A stretch of DNA of 64,000 nucleotides. Source: Diphasiastrum complanatum. Its lineage: Eukaryota; Streptophyta; Lycopodiopsida; Lycopodiales; Lycopodiaceae. Location: contig CM055114.1 of NCBI GenBank assembly GCA_029204225.1, positions 13,514,144 to 13,578,143 of the forward strand, read 5' to 3'. This document shows positions 12,301 through 22,453 of this stretch, piece by piece; within the stretch, counting starts at the first letter, position 1; each line of letters opens with the position of its first letter. The translations under genes were made by a program, and so were the position numbers. A model generated the notes under the pieces. That model had not been told where the DNA came from. It was given only the letters and a program-made list of their open reading frames with translations, and searched no databases.

Positions 12301-12504
12301 TAATAGGACTACCAATATGTGCTACAAGAACTTTGCTCTCTTATTTATTATTAGTTACAGAAAATTTATTGTGGATAGATCAAACACTCTATGGTTTACA
12401 ATCACTCTCAAATTCAGGTGCCGATTTTTTATGAATTAGCCTAAACCCTAACTTTGACTCCAAAGGGATAGACTAGCTTGAATCTCAATAAATAAGACAA
12501 TCGA
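9319..12504. other. Probable intron, non-coding
   Basis: Lies between the two candidate exons. It holds fragments of the small interspersed repeat at about 10434-10530 and 11008-11058 (AGAAACGCGTTTCTG, then GCAACTATGG) and otherwise shows no gene-like structure. Confidence 0.4.
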
Positions 12505-12509
12505 GAAAC

Positions 12510-12653
12510 TGTTAGAAATCCATAAATCATGATACGGATGGACAGACTAGGATTCGAACCCAAGACCTCCCTCATACCAGATGGGGTGCTCTACCGCTGA
12601 GCTATCCGCCCTGTTTAATAGTTCTCTCTAGAGTGTGGATTGATATTCTAACA
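12510..12653 (-). repeat. TRIM 3' LTR
   Basis: 144 bp, TGTTAG...TAACA as read on the plus strand, matching the partner LTR at about 94 percent by my count. It is the 3' LTR in the minus-strand orientation, with the polypurine tract at 12654-12662. Confidence 0.92.
12540..12611 (-). other. tRNA-like domain inside TRIM 3' LTR
   Basis: Read on the minus strand: GGGCGGA, TA, then box A-like TAGCTCAGCGGTAGAGC, an anticodon-arm region containing CTGGTAT, variable AGGTC, and box B-like GGGTTCGAATCC. The 3' end TCTGTCC pairs with all seven bases of GGGCGGA allowing two G.U pairs, and D and T stems also pair. The anticodon stem seems to have one extra base. The loop could present GGU (threonine-like). 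It is not called a functional tRNA gene, but both internal pol III promoter boxes are intact in sequence. Confidence 0.8.
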
Positions 12654-12662
12654 CCCCCCCTC
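12654..12662 (-). promoter_or_regulatory. TRIM polypurine tract
   Basis: GAGGGGGGG on the minus strand directly upstream of the 3' LTR; the expected plus-strand priming site of reverse transcription. Confidence 0.85.
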
Positions 12663-12756
12663 AAGCCACACTTGGTTGTGGTCCTAGCTGTCACCTGCCC
12701 CACAACTTGGGCCACCTAACCATGGCTTTGACACCATGAAATATTAGGTCTAACTT

Positions 12757-12769
12757 GGCTCTGATACCA
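12757..12769 (-). promoter_or_regulatory. TRIM primer-binding site
   Basis: TGGTATCAGAGCC on the minus strand, with no gap to the LTR end. It is the standard copia-type site complementary to the 3' end of initiator tRNA-Met. Confidence 0.9.
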
Positions 12770-12913
12770 TGTTAGAAATCCATAAATCATAATATGGATG
12801 GACAGACTAGGATTCGAACCCAGGACCTCCCTCATACCGGATGGGATGCTCTACCACTGAGCTATCCGCCTTGTTTGATAGTTCTCTCTAGAGTGTGGAT
12901 TGATATTCCAACA
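12770..12913 (-). repeat. TRIM 5' LTR
   Basis: 144 bp. Compared with the other LTR it shows only A/G and C/T changes. It carries the second tRNA-like domain at 12800-12871, where the first acceptor base is changed (AGGCGGA), losing one pair. Confidence 0.92.
12800..12871 (-). other. tRNA-like domain inside TRIM 5' LTR
   Basis: Same layout as the copy at 12540-12611: box A-like TAGCTCAGTGGTAGAGC and box B-like GGGTTCGAATCC, CCGGTAT in the anticodon-loop region. Six of seven acceptor pairs remain. Confidence 0.8.
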
Positions 12914-13084
12914 GAAACTATGTAAGTTGGGATTAACCCCTAACTAGTATACCCTTAGGTATTGGGCCATTACGGTTAACGGCATGTCCTTAGGCGACCC
13001 AAGTACCCTAAGTTGCCCCAATCTCTAGAAGGTTCCATGTGAATATATGCAGCTGTGATGATTACTAGCTGAATGCAAGGAGCC

Positions 13085-13600
13085 TCAAGGTAACACCTCC
13101 AATTCATTGCAAAAATCATAGTTGCATTCAAATTGCTAAGAACCCAATGTTTCACACACGCATCAAGCATGTCAAGGTGCACTACCACTTCATATGGAAA
13201 AAAAATTAATCTAAGGAAATGGAGCTCATTGATTGCTCGACAAACAAGCAAGTTGTTGATATACTTACGCAAAGGCATAGCAAAGAAAATTTTGAAAAAT
13301 TTCTGTTTGCTTATATAAGTGTACAAGAGAATAGATTAGTCATTAAGAGGGAGGATTGTAGAAATATTGACTAATGGTCACATATTATAGTCTACTAGTT
13401 TCCATAACTTGGACATTTAGCTTAGTAAGGCTATATGTAGGAGCCTATTAGCTAGTGATCAAGGTAACCCTCATAACATTGTAATCTCTCATTGTTGGCT
13501 AATACAATGTGATGTGGTTGTGGCTCCTTTCTCTTTTGTGTGTGCACGATTCTATGTGATGTGTTGATGCAAGTAGTTGAAATGACACTATGAATCATTG
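13085..13600 (+). mobile_element. 3' end of a copia element: RNase H fragment, PPT, LTR
   Basis: The plus strand at about 13090-13310 encodes IAKNPMFHTRIKHVKVHYHF and then MELIDCSTNKQVVDILT, the C-terminal RNase H signature of Ty1/copia polyproteins, with one stop. It is followed by a purine tract (AAGAGGGAGGAT) and the apparent LTR start TGTAGAAATATTG at 13357. The LTR's right end was not located; 13600 is an estimate. The upstream part of the element is missing. Confidence 0.65.
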
Positions 13601-14713
13601 TACTAAGATGTTTGGAGGGACACAATGGAAGTTTTGTGATTTAGCGACTCTTGCACGTCATGTCATGTCATATGGGAGAGGGCATTAAATGGTGGTTCGT
13701 TTGCATGCACCAAATGCTAGCAGTACAAGAATCTACAATACAAAAGTGTTGAGAGAAGAATGGTGAGACCTTGGATTTGTTGCATCATTCTTCTTTGCAA
13801 GTAGTTTAGGGAAGCCTCATCCACATAGATAGTGTATTGCGTTCTTGATTCTTCTCAACGGAATTGTCATAGCATTTCACAGCAAAGAGCCTAGGTTTAT
13901 TGAAACTTTGCAAATAACAAATCATGTAAAGTGGTGATCATTATCAAAAGGAGAAGGCATGGCCTCATTTTCGTTATTCTTTTTTATAAGCTTAGAAACA
14001 TCAAAGAGAATAGTAGAAGACTTCAAGCGAAAAGGTAGTTCCATCTTCATTGATTTACTCATGACATGACCTTCATTCTAAAAAGACCTGCTTATTAGAG
14101 GCTAGATTATTCAAAATGTGGATGTGTGGTAGAATGTATTTCGTAAAAAGGTATCTTACTATTGATTTCAAATGCTTAGTCCATCTCTTTGTTTTGAATG
14201 CATATATCTTTGGAATCAATAGGCATATTCCTCTTGGCTCTTTATTGCCACTACTTTCAAACTCCTACTAGAGGAAAAGTGGACTTTGATCCTCATTTGT
14301 CGCGATTCCTTGACTATCAAACGTTCTTGTGATATCTAGAATAACCTGCTCCCTCAAATTTTGACCTTTTTGTTAAGAGAAACGAATTTCAAAAGTGATC
14401 TATTAAGAACCAACAAACACCAACATATCCCTGAGCTGGCACTAATATGGCAAATGCCTCAGTTGGAAGTGGCATTTGGAAAGGGTTAGTGATTCTATTT
14501 GTGATCCTCTCCTTAAAACGGGTGATGTATCTTCATTCTTAAGAAACTATGGACGGAAAAACAAAATGCAGAACTTCCCTTGCCATCAAACCCTAATTAC
14601 TGTTGTGAAATCTTCAGCAAAAGAAAAATGTTGCAACAAAACTGTAAAACATATTGCTTATGCTTGTTAATGTACCTAAGGAGCCATTAGACAACGACTT
14701 AATAGAAACTCAC
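13601..14713. other. Probable intron sequence
   Basis: AT-rich sequence without supported ORFs or repeat ends, upstream (plus-wise) of the exon at 14714. Confidence 0.4.
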
Positions 14714-15055
14714 GGTTTTCTCCAGCAGCGTAGAATAAGCAGCTATCTTTTGTGCATGAGCATCCAGACTGAGATTCCTTTGAATCGGAGGTGGGGGAGG
14801 GGCAGGCACAGGCCCTTTGCTAGCACCAAGAAGAGAAGGCGTCCTGAAGGGTCCAGGCAAATAAGGAGCTCCTGTGGGTATTGCCTGCCCTAATTCTGGA
14901 ACCACCTTCTTCTGCACATGCTGCTGCTGCTGCTGCTTTTTGGTGCGCTTTGCAGATGATTTTTTGCGGCCATCGAGATGCTCATCCTCAACGATCTTGA
15001 GCATCAACTCAGGCGTCACCTTCAACAGGAATGATCCAGGAGTGGAGGAATCCAT
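14714..15055 (-). CDS. First coding exon, unrecognised plant protein
   Basis: Minus-strand exon of exactly 114 codons beginning MDSSTPGSFLLKVTPELMLK and ending AAYSTLLEKT before the consensus donor GTGAGT (14713-14708). The ATG is preceded by a long purine-rich leader (15056-15120). Domains visible: a short hydrophobic/charged N-terminus, a basic KKSSAKRTKK stretch followed by a glutamine run (CAG-type repeat), a proline-rich middle (VPAPPPPPIQ), and a helical end from about residue 92. Basic plus low-complexity makeup suggests a nuclear or scaffold protein, but that is inference. The phase-0 end matches the exon at 9227-9318. I could not place it in a named family. Confidence 0.6.
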
Positions 15056-16510
15056 GCTTCCTTCCTTCGCTTTTTCTCCTCTTCTTCTTCTGCTTCTTTC
15101 TCTTCTCCAAATATTTTGCGTCTTCTTTTTACACTTTTTTGGGCCTCCTCTTGCATTTTGTACTTTTTTGTATTTTCCTCTCCTTGATGATCATTTATTA
15201 GGGGGGAAGGTCGCCCTTAGAGGCCATTTTTTTTGGGTGGGAAGGGCCTGCCCGAGGGCCTTCCATGCTGGGAGGGCCCATGCCCAGGGCGGGAGCCCGA
15301 GGACAGGACCTGAGCTGCATGGAAGGCCCGAGGCCCATGCCTTCCCCTGCGTAATGCTCAGTGAGAAGGGTGCTTGGGAAGGATGACATTCCTGCAGAAT
15401 GCACTGCTAAGCCAGCTGTCATATCCATTCTGGCAGAACAGCCTAGTAATCCAGCTATCACAGCAGGCATTCATTTGAAACTATGTGCTTGAAAATTTTG
15501 TGGGAGGAGGTGCCTCCAGAATACACAGGCACTCTGAGCACTGAGCATTACGACTGGGGAAGGGTGTGTTTTAAGGAGTTGTAGGCTGCTTTCAAGCGCC
15601 CCTTCCGGATCACCTACGGAGGTCTGATTACTGTCATCGCCTTCACCCACCTAGAAAACCCAGGTCTCCGAACACCTCCCTGCACCTCCCTAGCCGCTAG
15701 CTCATTTCCCAAAGACACACTCGCACTACTGTTGGCAGGACAACAATCGCCCTCCTTCACCACATCGCCTACTTCTCTTGCGCATAGGCCCATCTGTCGA
15801 GTCGCCTCCTCCATTATCGCCACATCCATATCCTCTCCCATCGCTACTCTCGTCATCTCCACGTCATCACCCCTCACCATCACCTTTCCGCTAACCTCCT
15901 CTCTTGTTCACCCCATCATCATTCCCACCGTCACCGCCATAACCACCCCCATTGTCAACCCCATCATAACCACTGCCACAATTCCTCCCATCACCACCAT
16001 CTCCATCACCGCACCACTTCCACCTTCCATACTAACCATGCCACCTTCGGAAAGTTGGGACCCTCAGGCGCTAGGTTGTTGGACTGCCTTAATGGGCCTC
16101 CAACAACAACTTCACTAGTTGCTCAATGAACGAGCTACTGAGCAATCTCGTATCCAACTGGTGGCAGGGGATGTTGGATTATTTTACTACTAATGGACTA
16201 ATTTTAATCTTTGTCCAACTTTTATCCAGACTTGCAGGTTTTCTTGTGTTTTTACACAGTCTGCATAACTACTCGAAAACTGTTTACAATGTCAGCATTT
16301 TCAGGATTTTCTCTCACTTCGGCTTTTTTGCAAAAATGCCAGATGCCTGAAATGTCAAGGAAATGACTTTAGCGAAGACTTTCACGTTTTTCGCATTTTT
16401 TGCATGACCGTTTACGTTCATTTCTGCAGACTCACCTTCAAAACTGTAGACAGACTATTTATGATCAAAGTCATCGACTTGCATTAATTTATTAGGAAGT
16501 AATTTCTGAG
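15056..16510. other. Upstream flank and GC-richer non-coding stretch
   Basis: 15056-15130 is a probable purine-rich leader of the minus-strand gene. 15190-16100 is GC-richer than its surroundings, with long Ser/Thr/Pro/Ile-rich open frames that look compositional. A QQQLH...LLNERATEQSRIQL stretch at 16090-16150 may be a gag remnant of the gypsy element downstream. Confidence 0.35.
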
Positions 16511-16519
16511 CCCAACTCT

Positions 16520-17820
16520 TCTCTATGACCCTACTAGGTGTCGCTCGGGATTGGTTCTTTAACCTTGACCGAGATGAAAATGTAATGATTGGGAAGTGTT
16601 GAAAGAAGCTTTCATCGAACAATTCAAACCAAATAGATTATCATATAGTCCTTTTGTACAAATAAGCCAAATCAAAATGAAAGAAAAAGAAAAAGTAAGG
16701 GATTACATTGAATATCTAGATGACATTGGTGTTAAATCTAAAAATTGTGAACATCTTGATGCTCTTGAAAAAGTTTTTATCCAATGCAGAAAGTATGGAA
16801 TTTCACTGAATCCGGAGAAATGTCAGATTTGGTTAACACATGGTGTTGTCTTAGGACATATCATATCCAAAGATGGTATCTCGATGTATCCGGCTAAGGT
16901 GAAAGTTATTCAAGAAATGCCACTACTGGCCATGGTAAAGGAAATCTATATCTTCATAGGCCATTGTAAATATTACCGCATATTTATTCTTGATTTTGTA
17001 GGAAAAGCAAGATTAATTTATGAAGTTATTACAGATCCAAAATAGACTAGATAAAGAATACAAGCAGTTGAGGATCTGAGGCACACACTTGTCGCTGCAC
17101 CAATTCTCCGAGCACCGAACTATCAATTGGAATTCCATGTTCATACTGATGCTACTAAAGTGTGCTATTGCAGTCATCCTAACAAAGCCGGGAGAATTCG
17201 AGAACGATCACCTGATTCGCTTCCTCAATAGACAACTAGTTCTTGCTGAAGTAAATTATTCTACTATTGAAAGAGCAACATTAGCAATGATATATGTTGT
17301 ACAAAAAATACACCTAGGAAATCAATTTAAATTCTAAACCGATCATCAAGCACTGCTATATTTGTTGAATAAACCATGCAACACTAGTCGTATAGCAAGA
17401 TGGCTACTCCTCCTAGAATTCGACTTTATAATTATTGTCAGGAAAGATAAGCAACATTTTCTTGCCGATCATTTATCTAGGATACCATCAGCCGAGAAAG
17501 TCACAGAATCGATAAATGATGAGTTGCTTGATGCATACCTATTCCAAATAGACGCTACTACTAGATGGGCAAAAGAGATAGTATCATTCTTATCAACCGA
17601 AGTAATGGATCCAATTATGTCTAAAGTCCATCAGCGCAAACTAATTTTGAGATCTAGACCTTACCTTCTAATTGCCAAACAACTATATAAAAAAGGTGTA
17701 GATGGAATAATCAGAAGATGCATTGATGAGGATGAGGTAGAACAACTAATTCACTATCGCATGAAGGTGGAGGAGGAGGACACTTCTCGTTTGACAATAC
17801 CGCTAAGAAAATACTATTAG
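16520..17820 (+). mobile_element. Gypsy element relic with internal deletion (gypsy C)
   Basis: Ty3/gypsy pieces in correct order: gag (GVARDWFFNL then LKEAFIEQFK, from 16520), reverse transcriptase C-terminal part (CRKYGISLNPEKC, GHIISKDGI), RNase H (FHVHTDATK; NYSTIERATLAMIYVVQK) and the start of integrase (H-bearing segment near 17730). Gag runs in frame into RT at about 16715, so protease and most of RT are deleted. A stop after QFKF at 17335 and others break it. No LTR or primer site was found. The DHLSRI motif resembles Tat/Athila-type elements. Confidence 0.75.
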
Positions 17821-17924
17821 TTGGATATTGGTGGCTGATGTTATTTAAGGACACATACGCACAAATCGAAACCTGTAATGCTTTGTTCAAACTTCTTTTT
17901 GTTAATTTTCTTCTTCCGAGAATG

Positions 17925-19051
17925 ATGGCCAGGACCAAATCCACCGCCCGTGCCATCACCACTGTACAGCCATCCCATTTCCGTGTTCCCCTTGGTACTG
18001 GCCATAGGCGTGGCAAGAAGCAGGTCTGGCTGAGGGAGATCAGAATACTCTAGAGATCAACTGAATTGTTGACCCCTAGAGCTCTTTTCGGCCGATCTAT
18101 ACGGAATGTCACTCTGTCACTTGAGCTGGATGTTCGTTTTGCCGTGACAGCCATGCAGGTCTTGCAGGGTGCTGCAGAAGATTTTCTGTCCCAGTTTTTT
18201 GAAAATACTTGTCTTTTGACAGTGCATGGTAAGCGTGTCACCATCATGCCAAAGGATTTCGTCATTCTCAAAAGTCTTCGGGACAGATATTATGGTCTGC
18301 ATGTTGATAATGCCAGCACCTCTAGAGACTTACCTCTGGATAGAACCAACGTGCCTACTACCTCTAGGAGGAAGAGAAAGCAGGCTGTCCCCAAGAAGGC
18401 TGGATCTTGAAGGCCAGTTGCTTCCCTTCCTCCTAGACGTATCCCGGCCAAGAGACCCCGTGTCTTCTTGAGCTCTGAGTCAGATGCTGGAGAATCTGAC
18501 TCAGATCAAGAATTTTCACCCAGTCCTCCTCCTGTTATTCATCCACCTCCTCAGCAGGTTTCATCACCAAAAGTGTTCATTACCCAAGAGGAGCTAGACA
18601 GAATAACAGAGAAATCTGTAAATATTCTTTCCACTTCTGTTTCTGCTCTTGTACATAATGTTTTTGTAAGAATTCCATACGATCCAGCCCAGGTTTTTTT
18701 TATTCTGACCATTATAATCAATACGAGGCCTATCTAGCTAACAAAATTGATTTTCTCGGCACCTTTTTTGATTTTTTTCTTCCAGATACATGTAGAAGCT
18801 TTAGATTAGGTCCCAAATTTTGTGCCAAGCTAAAAGATAAGGCCTCAGAAATTTCAGATGCAATAGTAGGGGCTGGAGTTTCTTTTTTGCAGAATAGTAT
18901 TAGTTTCGATTCCCATGGTACAGTTTTTGTAGTTAGTCCATTTTTCATGGGAGCGGTAAAGGCGAAAGAAGTCAATTTTGAGAAGGCTGTCTATTTTATC
19001 GAGTGCAGTCCTATGGCGAAATTTTATTTGATTCCATATGAAAATAAGTAA
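17925..19051 (+). pseudogene. Histone H3-like gene with long C-terminal extension, decayed
   Basis: The frame opens MARTKSTARAITT, as in histone H3, after a second in-frame ATG at 17922. It continues through WLREIRIL, STELLTPRALFG, LELDVRFAVTAMQVLQGAAE and KRVTIMPKDF, covering the whole histone fold at the spacing of canonical H3 (no extra loop-1 residue of the kind CENH3 has), although AAEDFL is CENH3-like. A TAG at 18051-18053 stands where H3 has Gln (CAG), and a TGA at 18408-18410 fits CGA. After the fold comes a basic region, then a Ser/Asp/Glu and proline-rich linker, then a helical segment. A likely one-T loss in the T8 run near 18694 shifts into a final segment ending PYENK at 19051. 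That segment has no recognised fold. Downstream exons are possible. Confidence 0.6.
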
Positions 19052-20640
19052 GGATTGCTCTTTGTTTTTGTTGCTTTAATCTGGATTGTTGCATGCCTCA
19101 TTGCTTTAATAAGAACGGAATTTTTTCATAAATATGAATTTAACGATATTTGTATCTTGGTAATTGCACTCGGCATTGGAGCCTAAACATTCTTTTTGTA
19201 AAGATAAATAATGAGGGGATATCAAATTTTCTATGTGTAAAATTAAACTCAACTGCAAATACACCTAGAGAATTTAATTCTCTACTTCATGATGCCGTTC
19301 GGGAAATACCGACAATGGCAACTTCAATTGGAGATATAAGCATTAAATCTCTCAAGGTATATTCAATTTATCTCTGACATGCATGTATTCCTTTTTTAAT
19401 TACCTTTATTTTTTTTCCATCTTTGATAATGGAAGCATAAGCTCAACATTTGTTTTTCAATTTGATAACGGAAGCACATGGAAGACATTTTAATTCTGCA
19501 TTCTATTTCTCCATCTGATCTTTTGTCCCAGCCTTCATCCATAAGTTCAGATAATAAACTATCTGATAAATTTTTGCATACAAACATTGTTGGGGTTTTG
19601 TGTCCATTGACACTTGAAAAGAAATCCACAAATATATTCAAGGAAATAAACCAACTCAATCTGACTGTTTTTGATCTCGTGCTCATTTTTTAAGAATTTT
19701 TTACATCATTATATATCTTGTAGCGAAATGATTCTGAAACTGTAGCATCTGGTGCAATCCATTCATCCCTTTCAAAGCTAGGTAATGGAATTGGTACTAT
19801 TTGTCCAAAATTTCTTTTGTATCAGGAATGTACATTGATTCATAAAAAAAATTTCCACTATCAACTAGATCTTTTGCAGTTTTACCTCGATATTGCAGTT
19901 GTCCAATATCTGTGTGAATAACATCTAACACACTTGCTAAAGATCCACTGGGCTCCCATTCATTATGTTAGATGGATATAAATCTGCAAGAGAAAAATGA
20001 TCAGATTGGCAAGTTTACTATTAGATATTTATGAATGACAAAAATCAAAGTATCAAAAATATCAATACTCATAGTTGTTTTTTTTGTGATCTTGATGGTT
20101 GAATCCTTGCACATTTATCTCTGAATGCATTTATACATGTTGGAGTAGAATTTCAGAAATAGATTTTCCTCCTGATGATGTTCTGAAATCCAAAATTTTG
20201 GCCTTCCAATAAGATCGAAATAATAGTCTTGACCTTTTCCTTTTTCAAAATGTTCCTCTTGATGATGGATGCATCAAAATCCAATAGTTTTTTGAATACT
20301 TTCTTGGCACCCATAATCTATTATCATTCAGTCTCGTTGAATAGAAGCACAGAGTCGATTGAGGAGCACAACTTCCTTGATGGCACCATTCATAATTTGC
20401 ATGCAAAAATCTGAAACAATGAACTATGAATCTGAAAATTTGAGTAGACAAAAAGCCATGAATCTGAGAAAAAGTGTTGGCAAAAATTTGAAACACTGAT
20501 CTATTTGGCGCCACAAATTAACTCTGGTTATTTTTGTTAACCATGGTTTGACAATGCATATACATTAATGGTACATCGATTTTCTCATCTCAACCATCTG
20601 TCATATTCATTTTCAATATTTTTGGGTCTCTTCGGGCAGT
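19052..20640. other. Possible downstream exons of H3-like gene; otherwise non-coding
   Basis: Open segments at about 19206-19356 (before GTATAT), 19478-19690 and 19723-19781 (between TTGTAG and GTAATG) have coding-like composition on the plus strand and could be further exons, but no phase-consistent joining could be shown. Confidence 0.3.
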
Positions 20641-21060
20641 GATGAGTTGGAAGGGCGGGCCTCATCAACCAATAGCATTTCCAAATGCTGCCCGACGAAA
20701 CAACAATATATTTAAAAAGTTTTTATTTTACTTATATTTGGAAAATTCTACGTTACATAGAACCTCGAAGCTTAGGTTTCGATTGGTCCACATGGCAACA
20801 AAAATAAGAAAAATAAATAAAAAAAACATCTTTTTCAAAGACCCTCGTCGGGCTCTAAGTTTCTCTAATGTTTAGTACATCAGTGCTTTTCAAGGCAATA
20901 TAATATCCGTTGTAAGTTTTGTAGGCCCAAACGGAGCTATGAGCCTTAATAACAAGGCGGTTCCCTCTTTAGGCCCTTCAAAGTAATTAATAAGGATAAT
21001 AGGCCAACAAGGGCCCAATCTAATTTAAATAATACTTAACAAGGGCTAACTATCCCTCAA
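20641..21060. other. Non-coding; imperfect inverted repeat
   Basis: A CGGGCAG ... CTGCCCG inverted pair flanks a CCAAT-containing stretch at about 20632-20696. The remaining sequence is AT-rich with no gene. Confidence 0.35.
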
Positions 21061-21464
21061 GATAGTTAAGTTAATTTAAGTAAGAGCATTGTGTATAACA
21101 AGACAAGAGACATCATTTTGTGAATCTTTTGGCTCATTTGCAAGTGAGAGCTTCTAGCTTCCTTGTGGATGTGAGCCATAGGGATCATGAAAAAAATTCA
21201 TTAGAGTTTGTGATTTTATATCGCGGCGAAAGAACGTCTTGTCGGATGTGGAAACTGTCAAGTCATCAAAAAGTGACACATGGCAACAAGTCAACGAATG
21301 ATCATTCAACACATGTCAGGTTGTCATTTCACATGTGTGGGATTGTACGACGTAATGAGAGAACGACATGTGTGTAGAACACCTGATCAGATAGATCTTG
21401 ATTCTACTAACAAAGTGCACAGTTTACTTGAAAAAGGATGAGAAACGAACTATATGATCAACCT

Positions 21465-21810
21465 CGAGATATTCGCGAAATTTATCTTGCTTGAAACTCG
21501 AAATATTCGCGAAAGATTTGAAACAGTTACTTGTTGAAGCTCGCAATTTCTTGTTGAAGCTCGAAAGATTCGCGAACAAGTTCTTGTCGCGAAATATTAT
21601 GTTTCTTGTTCAAACCTTACTTGTCGCAAAATTGTCGCCTGTCGCGAACAATTCGCAAAATATTTTGGATTCTTCTTCAAGCTCAAATTTGTCAACTGTC
21701 GCGAACAATTCACAAAACATGAAGATGTCGCGAACAGACAAGTGTCGCGAACAATTCGCAAAACATGAAGCTGTGACGAAGAGATAAACTGTCACGAACA
21801 ATTCGTGAAC
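21465..21810 (+). repeat. Cluster of TCGCGAA motifs in copia F LTR
   Basis: About ten exact or one-off copies of TTCGCGAA / GTCGCGAACAATTCGCAAAA spread over 340 bp, some tandem with a roughly 45-bp unit. It sits upstream of the LTR TATA box, the position of an enhancer, and is CpG-dense within AT-rich DNA. Confidence 0.8.
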
Positions 21811-21942
21811 AGAAACTATTTGAGCCTGGAAACAGAACGTTTATTTGAATCTCAACCGTCGTAAATGATTAGATCTACTGTTACAGAATTAAAAGACCAA
21901 AAGACTTGTAATTAAAAGGCCAAAAGACCTGTCTTGTAACAA

Positions 21943-21950
21943 TATAAATA
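21943..21950 (+). promoter_or_regulatory. TATA box of copia F LTR
   Basis: TATAAATA, 330 bp before the LTR end, at a plausible promoter position. Confidence 0.55.
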
Positions 21951-22280
21951 CATGTGCACTACTCATTGTAACTCACTCAAGAGACTCTTAGAATCACTCA
22001 ATCAGAGACTAAACAGCGAGATAAGACAGCAAGAGGTGTATATTGATTCAGATTCAAAATTATAAATTTATTTTTGATCAATTGTTTCTATTTGTATTAA
22101 ATTGTCTTAAGTTGTCTCTTAATTCCGCATTTTAATTCCACACGCATATTCAATCAAGGCATAAATCGTTCTATTAGTACATAGATCAGAAAAAGACCCA
22201 ATTGAAGACATTGATATTAGTTTGATTTATTCAACCTTTCATCGTGTCTCTGGGAAAGAATTATTACTATTTTTTCCTAC

Positions 22281-22386
22281 AGTGGTATCAAAGCAAATTA
22301 TCAGTGCTGATACAGTGGTATCAGAGCATATTGGGGCTGATACACTGGCATTAGAACATATAGAGTCGATATAGTGGTATCTTCGC
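22281..22386 (+). repeat. Four tandem primer-binding-site-like units
   Basis: TGGTATCAAAGC (22283), TGGTATCAGAGC (22316), TGGCATTAGAAC (22346) and TGGTATCTTCGC (22375) recur every 29-33 bp, each preceded by a GATA(C/T)A(G/C) type stretch. Only the first abuts the LTR. Confidence 0.8.
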
Positions 22387-22453
22387 ACCCCTCTCAGCAT
22401 TCTTCATACATCTATTAGCAGCCGCATCTGGAGTTTATTCAGAAGAATAGAAA

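Larger units (their letters stand above)
12505..12918 (-). mobile_element. TRIM: complete 404-bp miniature LTR retrotransposon
   Basis: Two 144-bp LTRs (12510-12653 and 12770-12913) flank a 116-bp interior with no ORF. The LTRs start and end TG...CA. A perfect 5-bp target duplication, GAAAC, sits at 12505-12509 and 12914-12918. On the minus strand the primer-binding site TGGTATCAGAGCC directly follows the 5' LTR, and the polypurine tract GAGGGGGGG directly precedes the 3' LTR. All parts needed in cis are therefore present while protein coding is absent, so it must have moved with proteins of another copia-type element. The LTRs differ at nine positions, all transitions. Each LTR contains a tRNA-like domain. 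Confidence 0.93.

Noticed and set aside
12540-12611. A real tRNA gene
   Set aside because: Box A and B and the acceptor stem are good, but the anticodon arm seems one base too long, and it occurs twice as part of an LTR with primer site and polypurine tract, so it is a component of the TRIM.
15190-16118. Proteins in the GC-richer stretch
   Set aside because: Ser/Thr/Pro/Ile-rich frames in several phases on both strands without motifs or splice support; compositional.
17925-18410. Centromeric histone CENH3
   Set aside because: AAEDFL is CENH3-like, but the loop-1 length matches canonical H3 and the N-terminus starts as H3; left as H3-like.
20632-20700. Promoter with CCAAT box and hairpin
   Set aside because: An inverted repeat and CCAAT are present, but no gene starts downstream on either strand.
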